The notes under the pieces: model-generated
What the model was told of the DNA's origin: nothing
Database searches by the model: none
What the model saw: only the letters and a program-made list of their open reading frames with translations
NCBI GenBank assembly: GCA_028671895.1
Contig: CM053806.1
Coordinates: 23,819,001 to 23,883,000, forward strand
Origin: Oenanthe sinensis
Lineage: Eukaryota; Streptophyta; Magnoliopsida; Apiales; Apiaceae
Direction: 5' to 3'
Length of the DNA: 64,000 bases
In this document: positions 50,301 to 59,008 of the stretch, one piece after another
Layout: every line of letters begins with the position of its first letter
Position numbering within the stretch: the stretch's first letter is position 1
Position numbers and translations under genes: made by a program

Positions 50301-51391
50301 TTTTGGGAGACTATGGAGTGGCTAGGTTGAGGTTGCACACCCTCACTCTCCTTATCCTTCTGGGTTCTTAGATATTCCCCAGTTCCCTCACCACCTACAT
50401 CCTCCTCTAATCTATCTACCACACTAGTTGATTTTCTTTTCTTGGTTTTTACAACAGCAGGTTTTTGAGAACCTGTTGAGGTTGGTTTCTTAGATTTGGA
50501 TTTAGAGATTGGTTGTGTGGCCTGGGTAGGAGGGTTGGGGTCATTACTACCACCCTCCATAGTCACAGAAGGCAAAGAAGAATTAGGTTTAGAAGAGTTT
50601 AAAGTAGAGATAAATACCTGAACAAAAGGGGGATAGATCAATTCCACATTGCTGTGAAGATTGATCCTAACCAAGTCTTTAAAGACCCTTTTGTTTTGAG
50701 TCCAGCAATCCAAAATTTCTGTATTCCTGTCAATCTCAATATCCTTGACAAAGTGGTTAATAATAATCATAATAAATCTTGCATAATAAATATGATTAGA
50801 TCTATTTATTTTATTCCCCAATTTGGCAGATATTTCATTGAGTAACAGGCTTCCTAAATTATGATATCTATCATATAAAATGCTATACCCTACTTGTTGC
50901 ATACTAGTTGTTATTGCATCAAAATTACTAACCTTACCAGAAAAACACTTTATTAAAGCATCAAAGAAATATGACCATTCTTTTCTTAGATTCTTTCTAA
51001 CAATACTACCTAGACTAGCATCAGGAGCAGTATAGTTGATTTCCCTAAGCATGTTTCTAATATCTGTGTCAGTGGGTGCATTTTCGGTATTATTTGCAGG
51101 AATATTTAAACACTCACCCAAGACCACAGTGGTTAGAATATACCTTTGTCCTTTGCATTCAAAGGAGATTGTAGAAAAATCATCTGCTACTTCTGCTGTT
51201 GTCCAGAATTCTTCAACTAGATTGCACACTATTTTTGGTGCTTCTGAGAGGGCCTTTGCAATTTTCGAACTCCTTAGAAATTCCATTAGGGGATGAAATT
51301 CTGTTGGGGCTTCCTCCACCATAGTGCAAGCAACGAAGTTGTTGAGCTCATAGTAGAATCCAGATTGTGAGACTTTCTTTGAAGATGCCAT
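47318..51391 (-). CDS. SIRE third ORF (env-like position), 1357 aa
   Basis: The ORF is open and lies between pol and the PPT, where SIRE elements carry a so-called env-like ORF. Residues 1-260 form a compact-looking N-terminal region (MASSKKVSQSGFYYELNNFV, then QRYILTTVVLGECLNIPANN) resembling the family of putative plant transposon proteins found in such ORFs. A low-complexity S/T/P/K-rich stretch follows, then the S-I-D / S-M-D linker (residues about 522-584), an acidic region, LPPPPPID (about 905), a G/S/D/K-rich stretch, and a long K/E/R-rich segment likely to be coiled coil (about 980-1150). I see no signal peptide, transmembrane span or furin-like site, so an envelope role is not supported. 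It is far longer than the roughly 650 residues of the soybean SIRE1 protein. Function unknown; a structural or RNA-binding role is possible. Confidence 0.85.
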   Translation of the reverse strand: MASSKKVSQSGFYYELNNFVACTMVEEAPTEFHPLMEFLRSSKIAKALSEAPKIVCNLVEEFWTTAEVADDFSTISFECKGQRYILTTVVLGECLNIPANNTENAPTDTDIRNMLREINYTAPDASLGSIVRKNLRKEWSYFFDALIKCFSGKVSNFDAITTSMQQVGYSILYDRYHNLGSLLLNEISAKLGNKINRSNHIYYARFIMIIINHFVKDIEIDRNTEILDCWTQNKRVFKDLVRINLHSNVELIYPPFVQVFISTLNSSKPNSSLPSVTMEGGSNDPNPPTQATQPISKSKSKKPTSTGSQKPAVVKTKKRKSTSVVDRLEEDVGGEGTGEYLRTQKDKESEGVQPQPSHSIVSQKTVDVNMENTTSLLSFSQKDDNIENSPQPGAQNQIGDTKAKTLTPYKRREKKVTFALGESHTTKPQETVEEPSQSLHDASHINDEMQPHSLSIPISSILLSPSQTSSENVLIDYRTFSDSPSLFFKEKPTLSPESSSQNFQDSISNIISNITSQIISTVSSPSIDVPSSIDIQPSTDKPSIDTQDQSMGMHQSMGMHQSMDIPNTTSTDNVNTSIDAQSIDVAQTLLGLSELSERQDCNLAKGEEVSKNIPISSRNESETLEGPTLVGAKEMSEGEVRFQDEILMQNREMSESDKNSLLFAQELEIEMMAEEGVKEIGGANNAEASGSGIAKDFEEEIDAGELDPKNFIHPDPQYQGLATSSNRNAEQLLGIDHTDQRTRNLKESIANTTDTCYMAPEELESDSDEEPWMSTIDGSLEAAETEILSQYRRAMVEGEIEDPTQRRIAHYMRESMKIQKMTVTGVRRELERIKDSISSNKDAMDRRLDEKLPFNTMNSIKDKLFKESKNFTSLETRVCSLEKKMDDIIRGQSLHASILQKFLDRLPPPPPIDDNKKGENTKKKDDDGGDGKGSGSGGIGGSGMDKSSGIGGSAPRRDKSRSNMDNQSSKKSKSSNSPKDNLEQKKKDYKKFDDDLEARRISREKETQTMIEREKKRIEDLRRNTELVTEAVEKGDLDEFIAQTRKLNEDAQKAAKERNSNTEAFLQLDIEALKEKKKGKAIVIEEEKKKETEPISQKLLQGAITTGISDASRRERENEEIARQMEMQWHLEEELQAEQPLRKRRKVSMAKKRSSSTQEIVVQENLQGQQEEIKEEVTIEGYDLKGIPVINEKGLIGVRTHPATSNHEESMRLEYENGVKTIYSLKVIMKQSYNVLKTILPLLNRKYKLNTTIAQEIQQQISRLRRSKAEAEPDSPLKLWKSQVKKVVLEPKYAMIFTDIEGNTKFFDICKYLDKITDEEIHYLMRQLGETDRDEAILRSSFMRQLKENAEKRRKRN

Positions 51392-52074
51392 TATCGTGTT
51401 TGAAGATTTATAATTGAATTAACTGGCAAACTTGTTAGTAATTATAACAGAAATAATAGATAGACAGTAGTAGATTAGGGTTCTTAGCAAGAGATAGATA
51501 CAGAGTAAGTTCGAAGATTGAGAAAGAGAAAGAGATAGAAAAATCGATAGTAAAAATGCAAGTAAGAATTAAAAGAAGTTTTAATCTCACTATTTATATT
51601 TACTGATTTCCCAACCAATTTCTTACTCAAAATAGAACTAAATCGACCGTTGGAAGAGTATTGATAATTAAAAGTTACCAATTTTGGCAATCGATTGTTA
51701 TACATACAGGAATGTACGTTTTAATCAATTGATAAAATAAGTAATCAACGGCTAGATTTTTGTACAGGTCGATTGATGACATGGACCCCTTTAAATTCTA
51801 GGTCATCGATTGATAAAATTGCTTATCCATCGACAGGTACAATTATCCATCGATAGACAAATATATCATCGATTGATATATCTATCTGTCGATAGTTACC
51901 CCTATCCATCGATAAACAAATATATCATCAATTGATATATTTATCTGTCGACAGCTCCATTAATATCCATTGATATGTAAAATATTTATCAGTTGATTAT
52001 TGAAGAATCAATAATTTAACATAGTCAATGGCTACATGTACTATAAATACATAACTTGTCAGACATTTAACGGA
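51392..52074 (-). repeat. pol-ORF3 spacer with ATCGATTGAT-type repeats
   Basis: This non-coding spacer holds about ten ATC(A/G)ATTGAT, ATCCATCGAT and TGTCGATAG words between 51720 and 51990. Two tandem units of about 60 bp (51845-51903 and 51905-51963) each combine 'atccatcgata', 'atatatcatc(g/a)attgata' and 'atctgtcga'. The part next to ORF3 (51392-51700) has none. It may act as a leader or internal promoter for a separate ORF3 transcript; nothing in the sequence proves this. Confidence 0.75.
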
Positions 52075-55000
52075 TTAGATATAATTAAGCATACCTAAAT
52101 CACAGACCAATCTATTGAAGGTAGATTCATCTAATGGTTTGGTAAAAATGTCTGCAAGTTGTCTTTCACTAGGGACAAAATGTAATTCAACTGTACCATT
52201 CATTACATGTTCCCTAATGAAGTGATACCTTATGTCAATGTGCTTGGTTCTGGAATGTTGTACAGGATTTTCTGTTATAGCAATGGCACTTGTATTATCA
52301 CGGAAAATAGGAATCTTGTTCAAGTTGAACCCATAGTCAAGTAGTTGATTCCTCATCCATAATATTTGTGCACAGCAACTTCCAGCTGCAATGTATTCAG
52401 CCTCTGCAGTAGATGTAGACACTGAATTCTGCTTCTTGCTAAACCATGAAACAAGCTTATTTCCTAGAAATTGACAGGAACCTGTTGTGCTTTTTCTGTC
52501 AATTCTGCAACCTGCATAATCTGCATCTGAATAACCAATTAGATCAAATCCAGAATCTCTAGGATACCAAATTCCAAGATTTGAAGTTCCTTTGAGATAT
52601 CTGAATATTCTTTTTATTGCAATCAAATGAGATTCTCTAGGATCAGCTTGAAACCTAGCACAAAGACATGTAGCAAACATTATGTCTGGCCTACTTGCAG
52701 TTAAATAAAGTAATGAGCCAACCATACCTCTATAACTTGAAATGTCCACTTCTGCTTCCTTAGTGTTTAATTCAAGTTTAGTTGCAGTGGTCATGGGAGT
52801 TTTAGCAGAAGAACATTCACTTAAATCAAATCTCTTTAATAAATCAGAAATATATTTGGTTTGATTTATGAAAATACCATTTTTAATTTGTTTGATTTGC
52901 AAGCCAAGAAAGTAGGTTAGTTCTCCCATCATGCTCATTTCATATTTACTCTGCATCAACTTAGCAAACTTTTTACAAAGTTTTTCATTAGTTGAGCCAA
53001 AAATAATGTCATCTATATAGATTTGAACAAGAATCATAGAGCCATTTACATTTCTATGAAAGAGAGTTTTATCAACAGTACCTCTTGTGAAGTGATTCTC
53101 AATCAAGAATTTAGACAATGTGTCATACCAGGCTCTAGGTGCTTGCTTCAATCCATAAAGTGCCTTGAGAAGATAGTATACAAATCCAGGATGAATAGGA
53201 TCAATAAAACCAGGAGGTTGTTCTACATAAACTTCTTCTTCTAGTTCTCCATTGAGAAAAGCACTTTTCACATCCATCTGATACACCTTGAAATTTGCAT
53301 AAGCAGCATATGCTAGAAAGATTCTGATTGGTTCCAATCTTGCAACTGGTGCAAAAGTTTCATCAAAATCTATGCCTTCTTCTTGTGAATAGCCCTTTGC
53401 CACTAATCTTGCTTTATTTCTTGTCACTGTACCAGATTCATCCATTTTGTTTCTGAACACCCATTTTGTACCAATGATAGACTTGTTCTTTGGTTTGGGC
53501 ACCAGCTTCCATACCTTGTTTCTTTCAAATTGATTCAACTCTTCTTGCATAGCAATTATCCAATCAGGATCATTCAAGGCTTCTTCAATCCTTTTTGGTT
53601 CTTCTTGAGACAGGAAGCTACTATACAAGCATTCATTTTGAGTTGCACTTCTAGTTTTGACACCATCATTTGCATCTCCAATCATTAATTCAAAGGGATG
53701 GCTGTTTGTCCATTTCCTTTGTGATGGTAAATTTGTCCTTGAAGATGATGCTTCATGATCATTGGAAGTGTTATGATCATTGTGATGTGATTGACTATTT
53801 GAGAACCCTCCCCCTGAGATGGACACTCTACTTGAAGATTGTTGAGCAGAGTTGATATCCATCGAATGATTATCAATTGATGTATTATCAGTTGATTGAT
53901 GATTGTCAACTGATAAGTTATCTGTTGATGCATTGACATCAATTGATGGGAGGATTCTAGGTACTTGAACTCTTGTGATTTCCACATCATCATCACTATC
54001 TTCAATATTACTTGTGGATTCATTTTCAAAATGCAATAGATCATGAAATCCTTCATCAAACAACCCTTTAATTTTCTTGTCATCAAAAACTACATGCATA
54101 GATTCCATAACAATGTGTAATATAAGATTGTAGACTCTGTATGCTTTGGTTGTTATTCCATATCCAACAAATATAGCTTCATCAGCTTTGGCTTCAAATT
54201 TTCCTAGATTTTCACCTTGATTTCTCAGTACAAAGCATTTGCAGCCAAACACATGAAGAAAGTTAACTGTTGGCTTCTTGTCTTTCTTTATCAATTGATA
54301 TGGAGTTTTGCCTTGAGGTTTATTGATCATGGAAATATTTTGAATGTAACAAGCAGTATTAATTGCTTCTGCCCAGAAGTATGTAGGAAGTTTTGCTTCT
54401 TCTAACATAGTTCTAGCAGCTTCAATCAAGGTCCTATTTTTTCTTTCAACTACTCCATTTTGCTGTGGAGTTCTTGGAGCAGAGAAATGATGAGTGATAC
54501 CTTTTTCTTCACAGAATTCTCTCATGGTTGAATTCTTGAATTCAGTACCATTGTCACTTCTAAATTTCTTGACCTTCCATTCAGTGCCATTGTCAACATT
54601 CTTCACATGACTGATAATTAATTTGCTTGCTTCATCCTTAGAATGTAAGAAATATACCCATGAAAATCTTGTGAAGTCATCCACAATTACTAGGGCATAT
54701 TTCTTTTTGGCAATTGACATGATGTTGACTGGACCAAATAAATCCATGTGCAATAATTCCATAGGCTTATCAATTGATGATTCAGACTTTGACTTGAATG
54801 ATGCTTTTCTTTGTTTTCCCTTTTGACATGCATCACATAGTCCATCCTTGGTGAATTCTATCTGTGGAATGCCTCTAACCAGATTCTTTCTAACCAATAA
54901 ATTCATGGCTTTGAAATTCAAATGGGCTAGTTTCTTGTGCCAAGTCCAACTTTCTTCTGTATTGGCTTTGCTAAGTAGACATGTCATTGAATTTGCCTTT

Positions 55001-55371
55001 ACAGAGTGAAAATCAGCCACATAGACATTCCCTTTTCTTTCTCCAGTTAAGAGAATTTCACCAGATTCTTTGTTGGCTATGATGCATGATTCAGTTGTAA
55101 ACCACACACCATTACCATTATCACACAGTTGACTAATACTGAGCAAATTGTGTTTCAATCCATCAACTAGTGCTATAGTTTCAATGATAACATTTTCTTT
55201 TATAATTGAGCCATATCCCAGAGTAAAACCTTTGCTGTTATCTCCAAAAGTAACTCCTGGGCCAGCTTTTTCCACAAACTTTGTGAGCAGGGACAAATCT
55301 CCAGTCATGTGCCTTGAACATCCACTATCCAAATACCAGAGATTTTTCTTCCTGTTTCCCTGCACACACAT
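52075..55371 (-). CDS. pol: SIRE pol: protease, integrase, reverse transcriptase, RNase H (1098 aa from first Met)
   Basis: Domains in order: protease YLDSGCSRHMTGD (residues about 12-25); zinc site WHKKLAHLN...CDACQKGKQ (about 143-190); integrase core with DLFGPV (about 208), KKFRSDNGTEF (about 269) and GVVERKNRTL (about 306), giving the D, D and E catalytic residues; an S-I-D / S-T-D linker (about 475-505); RT with ARLVAKGYSQEEGIDFDETF, YQMDVKSAFLNGELEEEVYV and YIDDIIFG (about 785); RNase H with SDADYAG (about 947), STAEAEYIA and RDNTSAIAI. Every catalytic residue expected is present and there is no break. The frame is open for about 25 codons upstream of the first Met and overlaps the end of gag in the +1 frame, so translation may begin by frameshifting from gag. 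Confidence 0.97.
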   Translation of the reverse strand: MCVQGNRKKNLWYLDSGCSRHMTGDLSLLTKFVEKAGPGVTFGDNSKGFTLGYGSIIKENVIIETIALVDGLKHNLLSISQLCDNGNGVWFTTESCIIANKESGEILLTGERKGNVYVADFHSVKANSMTCLLSKANTEESWTWHKKLAHLNFKAMNLLVRKNLVRGIPQIEFTKDGLCDACQKGKQRKASFKSKSESSIDKPMELLHMDLFGPVNIMSIAKKKYALVIVDDFTRFSWVYFLHSKDEASKLIISHVKNVDNGTEWKVKKFRSDNGTEFKNSTMREFCEEKGITHHFSAPRTPQQNGVVERKNRTLIEAARTMLEEAKLPTYFWAEAINTACYIQNISMINKPQGKTPYQLIKKDKKPTVNFLHVFGCKCFVLRNQGENLGKFEAKADEAIFVGYGITTKAYRVYNLILHIVMESMHVVFDDKKIKGLFDEGFHDLLHFENESTSNIEDSDDDVEITRVQVPRILPSIDVNASTDNLSVDNHQSTDNTSIDNHSMDINSAQQSSSRVSISGGGFSNSQSHHNDHNTSNDHEASSSRTNLPSQRKWTNSHPFELMIGDANDGVKTRSATQNECLYSSFLSQEEPKRIEEALNDPDWIIAMQEELNQFERNKVWKLVPKPKNKSIIGTKWVFRNKMDESGTVTRNKARLVAKGYSQEEGIDFDETFAPVARLEPIRIFLAYAAYANFKVYQMDVKSAFLNGELEEEVYVEQPPGFIDPIHPGFVYYLLKALYGLKQAPRAWYDTLSKFLIENHFTRGTVDKTLFHRNVNGSMILVQIYIDDIIFGSTNEKLCKKFAKLMQSKYEMSMMGELTYFLGLQIKQIKNGIFINQTKYISDLLKRFDLSECSSAKTPMTTATKLELNTKEAEVDISSYRGMVGSLLYLTASRPDIMFATCLCARFQADPRESHLIAIKRIFRYLKGTSNLGIWYPRDSGFDLIGYSDADYAGCRIDRKSTTGSCQFLGNKLVSWFSKKQNSVSTSTAEAEYIAAGSCCAQILWMRNQLLDYGFNLNKIPIFRDNTSAIAITENPVQHSRTKHIDIRYHFIREHVMNGTVELHFVPSERQLADIFTKPLDESTFNRLVCDLGMLNYI

Positions 55372-55378
55372 AAAACAA

Positions 55379-57832
55379 TCAAGTTGCTTTTGGTACCCAA
55401 GTTGCCTTGGGTCCTCTTTTATTAGTTGCAGCTTGAGCCCCTGTTGTCAACTTAGGTTCCTTTTGTTTTGGTGGGTTTAAATCCACTTTATCTTTGGGAG
55501 TTGACTTTTGGGGCTTTGACACCTTAGAACTCATGGCAGAATTTTCATGGATTTCATCATTTACATTAGGCATGTTCCATGGCATACCAGGCATGTTCAT
55601 ATTAGGATATGCAAAGAAGGGATTATACATGTATGGAACTTGTGCATAAGGCATATGAACATTAGGTGCAACCAAATTAGAAGACATGGCATTCATGAGC
55701 ATAGGATTGGTAAACATGGCATTTGCAGTCATGGCATGTATATTTAAATCATTTGCAGATATAGAATTCTTTTTACTTTTGCATTGCATGGACAAATGAT
55801 TTACACTACCACATTTAGCACATACCTTTCTAGGTGCATACATATCAGGAGTGTAATTATTGTGCTTATTTATGCCTACTTTACCATTCCTATTCTTTTT
55901 CTTTTTCTCAGACTTAGATAGAGAAATTTCCACAGGTGCTATCTTTTCTAATTTTTCTTTTAATTGTTTCTTGGATAAGCTACCTATGTTGATCTTCTCA
56001 GTCTCAGTCTCAACTTGATTCTTGGTATCCTTAACAAACTTAATAGGAGTGCTAAATTTGTTCTTTTTATTAGCCATTGATGATTTACTTGTCGATGGAT
56101 GCTTATCGATTGATTCAGCATCAATCGATTGATAATCCTTATCAGTTGATGAAGGATTAGCAGTCGATTGATCTTTATCCATTGAAGTATCAGCCGATGA
56201 CTTGCCTATTGATTTGGGGAGTTCTCCTAGAGTATCTACACCCTGAACATCAATAATTTGTTTGGCAGTTTTAGCAGACCTATTCCATTTGCTAATGGTT
56301 TCAATTTCTTCAGCTAATTGTTCTTTCAACAATTCTTCTCTTTTCAAACTGTTTACTAGTTCATTCCTAGCATCCTTTCTTTCCTGCTTAAATCTTTCTA
56401 AACAAACAAGTTCATTTTCAAGAAACATATTTCTCTCAGTTAAAGCATCAATGGTGTTCTTTAACTTGAGATTTTCTTTGTTTAGAGATTTTAGAGTGAC
56501 ATGCAAATTGTACAGTTCATTAGACATTTCATTAATAGTACTATTGCATTCCTCAGATGTAAGCTCGGAAAAGTTGGTAGCTAGTACCTGATTAGATGCT
56601 GAACTAGCTTCTTCATCTTCATGATTGGCCATTAATGCAAGATTGACATATTCTTCAGAATCACTATCCTCAGCAGCCCAGTCCTTCTCCTCAGTTACAA
56701 AAGCCTTTTCTTTTTGTTTTAAAAGGTCAAAGTATTTCTTCTTATAATCAATACCCTCATATGACTTTGCCTTTTCTTGTTTTGGCTTCCTGCACTCACT
56801 TGAGAAATGACCAGCCAATCCACAGTTAAAGCATTTGAATTTAGATCTTTCAACCAGATTTTTATTTTGATTGATGTTTCTAAACTGGGATCCAGGCCTT
56901 TGAGCATATGGATTCTTCTTGAATTTTAGCTTTGAAAATTTCCTTGTCAGAAATGCAAGGTGCTCATCAATCTCATTCAAATCATCCTGAGAGCATGTTT
57001 CATTTTCTTCACACTTGCTCTTTCCTTTTCTCTTGAATGATTCTTCAACAGCATCACCAGCCATCATGACTGACCCTTCTTCATAGCCATTTTCCTTCTT
57101 CTCTTCATTTCCCTTGACTACCAAAGCCACAGTTTTCTCTTTTCTTTGATTCTTTTCAATCTCTTCATCTTGTTGGATTTCCAACTCATATGTCTTGAGA
57201 ATACCATAAAGTTTCTCCAGTGTAAAATCCTTGAAATCATGAGATTGTCTAATGGAAACAGTCATTGGTTTCCATTCTTTTGGAAGAGATCTAAGAAATT
57301 TTAGATTTGTATCCTCAGTTGCATAAACCCTACCATATAGCTTCAATCCATTTAACAACTTCTGAAATCTGCTATAGGTGTCATTGATAGATTCTCCACT
57401 CTTGAAATGGAATGATTCATATTTTTGAATCAAGAGTTGCATCTTGTTTTTCCTTACTTGTTCAGTTCCTTCACACAGAGTTTGAAGTGTATCCCATACT
57501 TCTTTTGATGAAGTACAATTTATTACATTGTCAAACATATCTTTATCTAGACCATTAAACAGAATGTTCATGGCCTTCTTGTCTTTAAGTACTTCTTTTT
57601 CATCCTCTTCTGTGAACTCAGAAATAAGTTTTGGAACATGTCTGTCAAGTGCAGGAGTTCCATCAGGGTTTACACCTGTGACTAGCTTCATGGGAACATG
57701 AGGACCTTTTTCTATGCAGTTAACATAAGAAGGGTCGAGAGAAAGAAGATGCAGATACATTTTGACCTTCCATGGAAAATATTCATCTTTCTCTAAAACT
57801 GGAATTTTCACACCTGAATCTCTTTGACCCAT
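55379..57832 (-). CDS. gag: SIRE gag (817 aa)
   Basis: It starts MGQRDSGVKIPVLEKDEYFP and carries the copia-type gag core (residues about 10-230, including WDTLQTLCEGTEQVRKNKMQ). A CCHC zinc knuckle CFNCGLAGHFSSEC lies near 334-347, followed by a long coiled-coil-like region rich in E, L, K and N (about 420-530). An S-I-D / S-T-D / S-M-D linker (about 539-587) precedes a second CCHC motif, CAKCGSVNHLSMQC (about 668-681), and a run rich in M, N and P. Gag assembles the cytoplasmic particle, and the knuckles bind the element RNA. It ends WVPKAT-stop, with pol in the +1 frame. The ATG is 45 bp downstream of the PBS. Confidence 0.95.
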   Translation of the reverse strand: MGQRDSGVKIPVLEKDEYFPWKVKMYLHLLSLDPSYVNCIEKGPHVPMKLVTGVNPDGTPALDRHVPKLISEFTEEDEKEVLKDKKAMNILFNGLDKDMFDNVINCTSSKEVWDTLQTLCEGTEQVRKNKMQLLIQKYESFHFKSGESINDTYSRFQKLLNGLKLYGRVYATEDTNLKFLRSLPKEWKPMTVSIRQSHDFKDFTLEKLYGILKTYELEIQQDEEIEKNQRKEKTVALVVKGNEEKKENGYEEGSVMMAGDAVEESFKRKGKSKCEENETCSQDDLNEIDEHLAFLTRKFSKLKFKKNPYAQRPGSQFRNINQNKNLVERSKFKCFNCGLAGHFSSECRKPKQEKAKSYEGIDYKKKYFDLLKQKEKAFVTEEKDWAAEDSDSEEYVNLALMANHEDEEASSASNQVLATNFSELTSEECNSTINEMSNELYNLHVTLKSLNKENLKLKNTIDALTERNMFLENELVCLERFKQERKDARNELVNSLKREELLKEQLAEEIETISKWNRSAKTAKQIIDVQGVDTLGELPKSIGKSSADTSMDKDQSTANPSSTDKDYQSIDAESIDKHPSTSKSSMANKKNKFSTPIKFVKDTKNQVETETEKINIGSLSKKQLKEKLEKIAPVEISLSKSEKKKKNRNGKVGINKHNNYTPDMYAPRKVCAKCGSVNHLSMQCKSKKNSISANDLNIHAMTANAMFTNPMLMNAMSSNLVAPNVHMPYAQVPYMYNPFFAYPNMNMPGMPWNMPNVNDEIHENSAMSSKVSKPQKSTPKDKVDLNPPKQKEPKLTTGAQAATNKRGPKATWVPKAT

Positions 57833-57876
57833 ATTGACTGTTCTTGATCTTTAAACTTTCTGTATGTTGAAAGCCT

Positions 57877-57888
57877 GCTCTGATACCA
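57877..57888 (-). other. Primer-binding site of the SIRE element
   Basis: On the minus strand TGGTATCAGAGC lies two bases after the 5' LTR end GGAATAACA. It is complementary to the 3' end of plant initiator tRNA-Met. Confidence 0.96.
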
Positions 57889-57890
57889 AT

Positions 57891-59003
57891 TGTTATTCCT
57901 TAGAACAATGTCAATATTTGTAGAAGGGGGGTTGAATACAAATATTAAAACTTTTTGTGTGTTCTAATATTTGTTCTTGATGTTTGATAGAATAAGAGAA
58001 TAAGTTCGAACAAATTAATGCTGAAAAATAAAGCTGAACAAAGAGATTTAAAATTATTGATGGATTGGTTTTTCCATCAATGTATATTTTTGCTCAATGC
58101 TCCTAGGTTAAAAGAAACCTAGCTGCGTTTACAAGATTAGAAAACAAATCAACTGTTCTTACACATGTGCTCTCAAGCTTGAACAGTTCATTAAGAAATA
58201 TGTCTAACTTGTATATTTTCTAATAATGCTACTACACTTGTTTATATACCACAAGTGTTCTTTTACAATTCCTATTCTAGGATTGTTTCTACCTGCCTTC
58301 CTTTTACCTTTTTCTATTTTACAAAAAGGTTTGAAAGACAGCTTCTGATTGAGTCTTCACAGTTACTCTAGACTGTCTTCCATAGGTGTGCTTTTGTTCT
58401 CTGGATCTTCAACAGATATTCTTTCTGTGTTGTCACACTCAATTGATAATTTGCTGTCAGGCATATCAATTGATCCATTCTTTAATCCATCAACTGATGT
58501 ACTTCTTCGATTGATCTTTATATCCATCGATTGATAGAAGATGTCTTATCGATTGATAGATGTTATCAATCGATATATCAGTCGATGGGTCTTCACATCA
58601 GTTGATGGTCTTCAATCCTTGGCTTGGCTTCTTCGATTGATCCTCCATCCATCGATGCTTCAATATCAATTGATCATCCTTCACTTGTGCAATTTCCTGT
58701 CTTCACATAATTACAATTTAACAGTTTAATTTACACATCAATTGATGATCCATATCAATCGACTCTAACATCAATTGATGAACAAAATATCAATTGATTT
58801 ACACCTTATCGATTGAAATAGACTAAGTACACCTATGCTACAATCCAAATTATCAGTTGATTCATCTAAACACTTCAACTGATAAATGGTTTCCTGATCA
58901 ATTGATATTTATAACTTTCATATCAATTGATCAGTTACAACAAATAAAATTTCTATGATTCTAAGATTAATGTTATCATCAAATCACATGTAGATTCCTA
59001 ACA
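57891..59003 (-). repeat. 5' LTR of the SIRE element
   Basis: It is the copy of 46026-47139. It drives transcription on the minus strand, and the U3 decamer array (about 58425-58940) lies just upstream of the TATA box at 58242-58248. It differs from the 3' LTR by eight substitutions and one G-run base. Confidence 0.95.
58235..58256 (-). promoter_or_regulatory. TATA box of the SIRE 5' LTR
   Basis: GGTATATAAAC on the minus strand is flanked by a short perfect inverted repeat (ACTTGT on one side, ACAAGT on the other). It lies downstream of the U3 decamer array. The same box is in the 3' LTR near 46380. Confidence 0.7.
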
Positions 59004-59008
59004 ATTGA

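Larger units (their letters stand above)
46026..59003 (-). mobile_element. SIRE/Maximus-lineage Ty1/copia element, apparently intact (12,978 bp)
   Basis: Target duplication ATTGA lies at 46021-46025 and 59004-59008. The LTRs are 1,114 and 1,113 bp and differ by eight substitutions and one base in a G run. On the minus strand the order is 5' LTR, PBS TGGTATCAGAGC, gag (57832-55379), pol (55371-52075), spacer, ORF3 (51391-47318), PPT and 3' LTR. A third ORF after pol and 1-kb LTRs are typical of the SIRE lineage, often described as env-like. All three ORFs are open. At a commonly used rate of 1.3e-8 per site per year, the LTR difference suggests insertion about 0.3 million years ago; this is a rough inference. 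Confidence 0.95.

Noticed and set aside
47318..51391. Viral envelope glycoprotein
   Set aside because: The position in the element suggests 'env-like', but no signal peptide, transmembrane span or cleavage motif is visible, and the sequence is dominated by charged low-complexity and coiled-coil regions.
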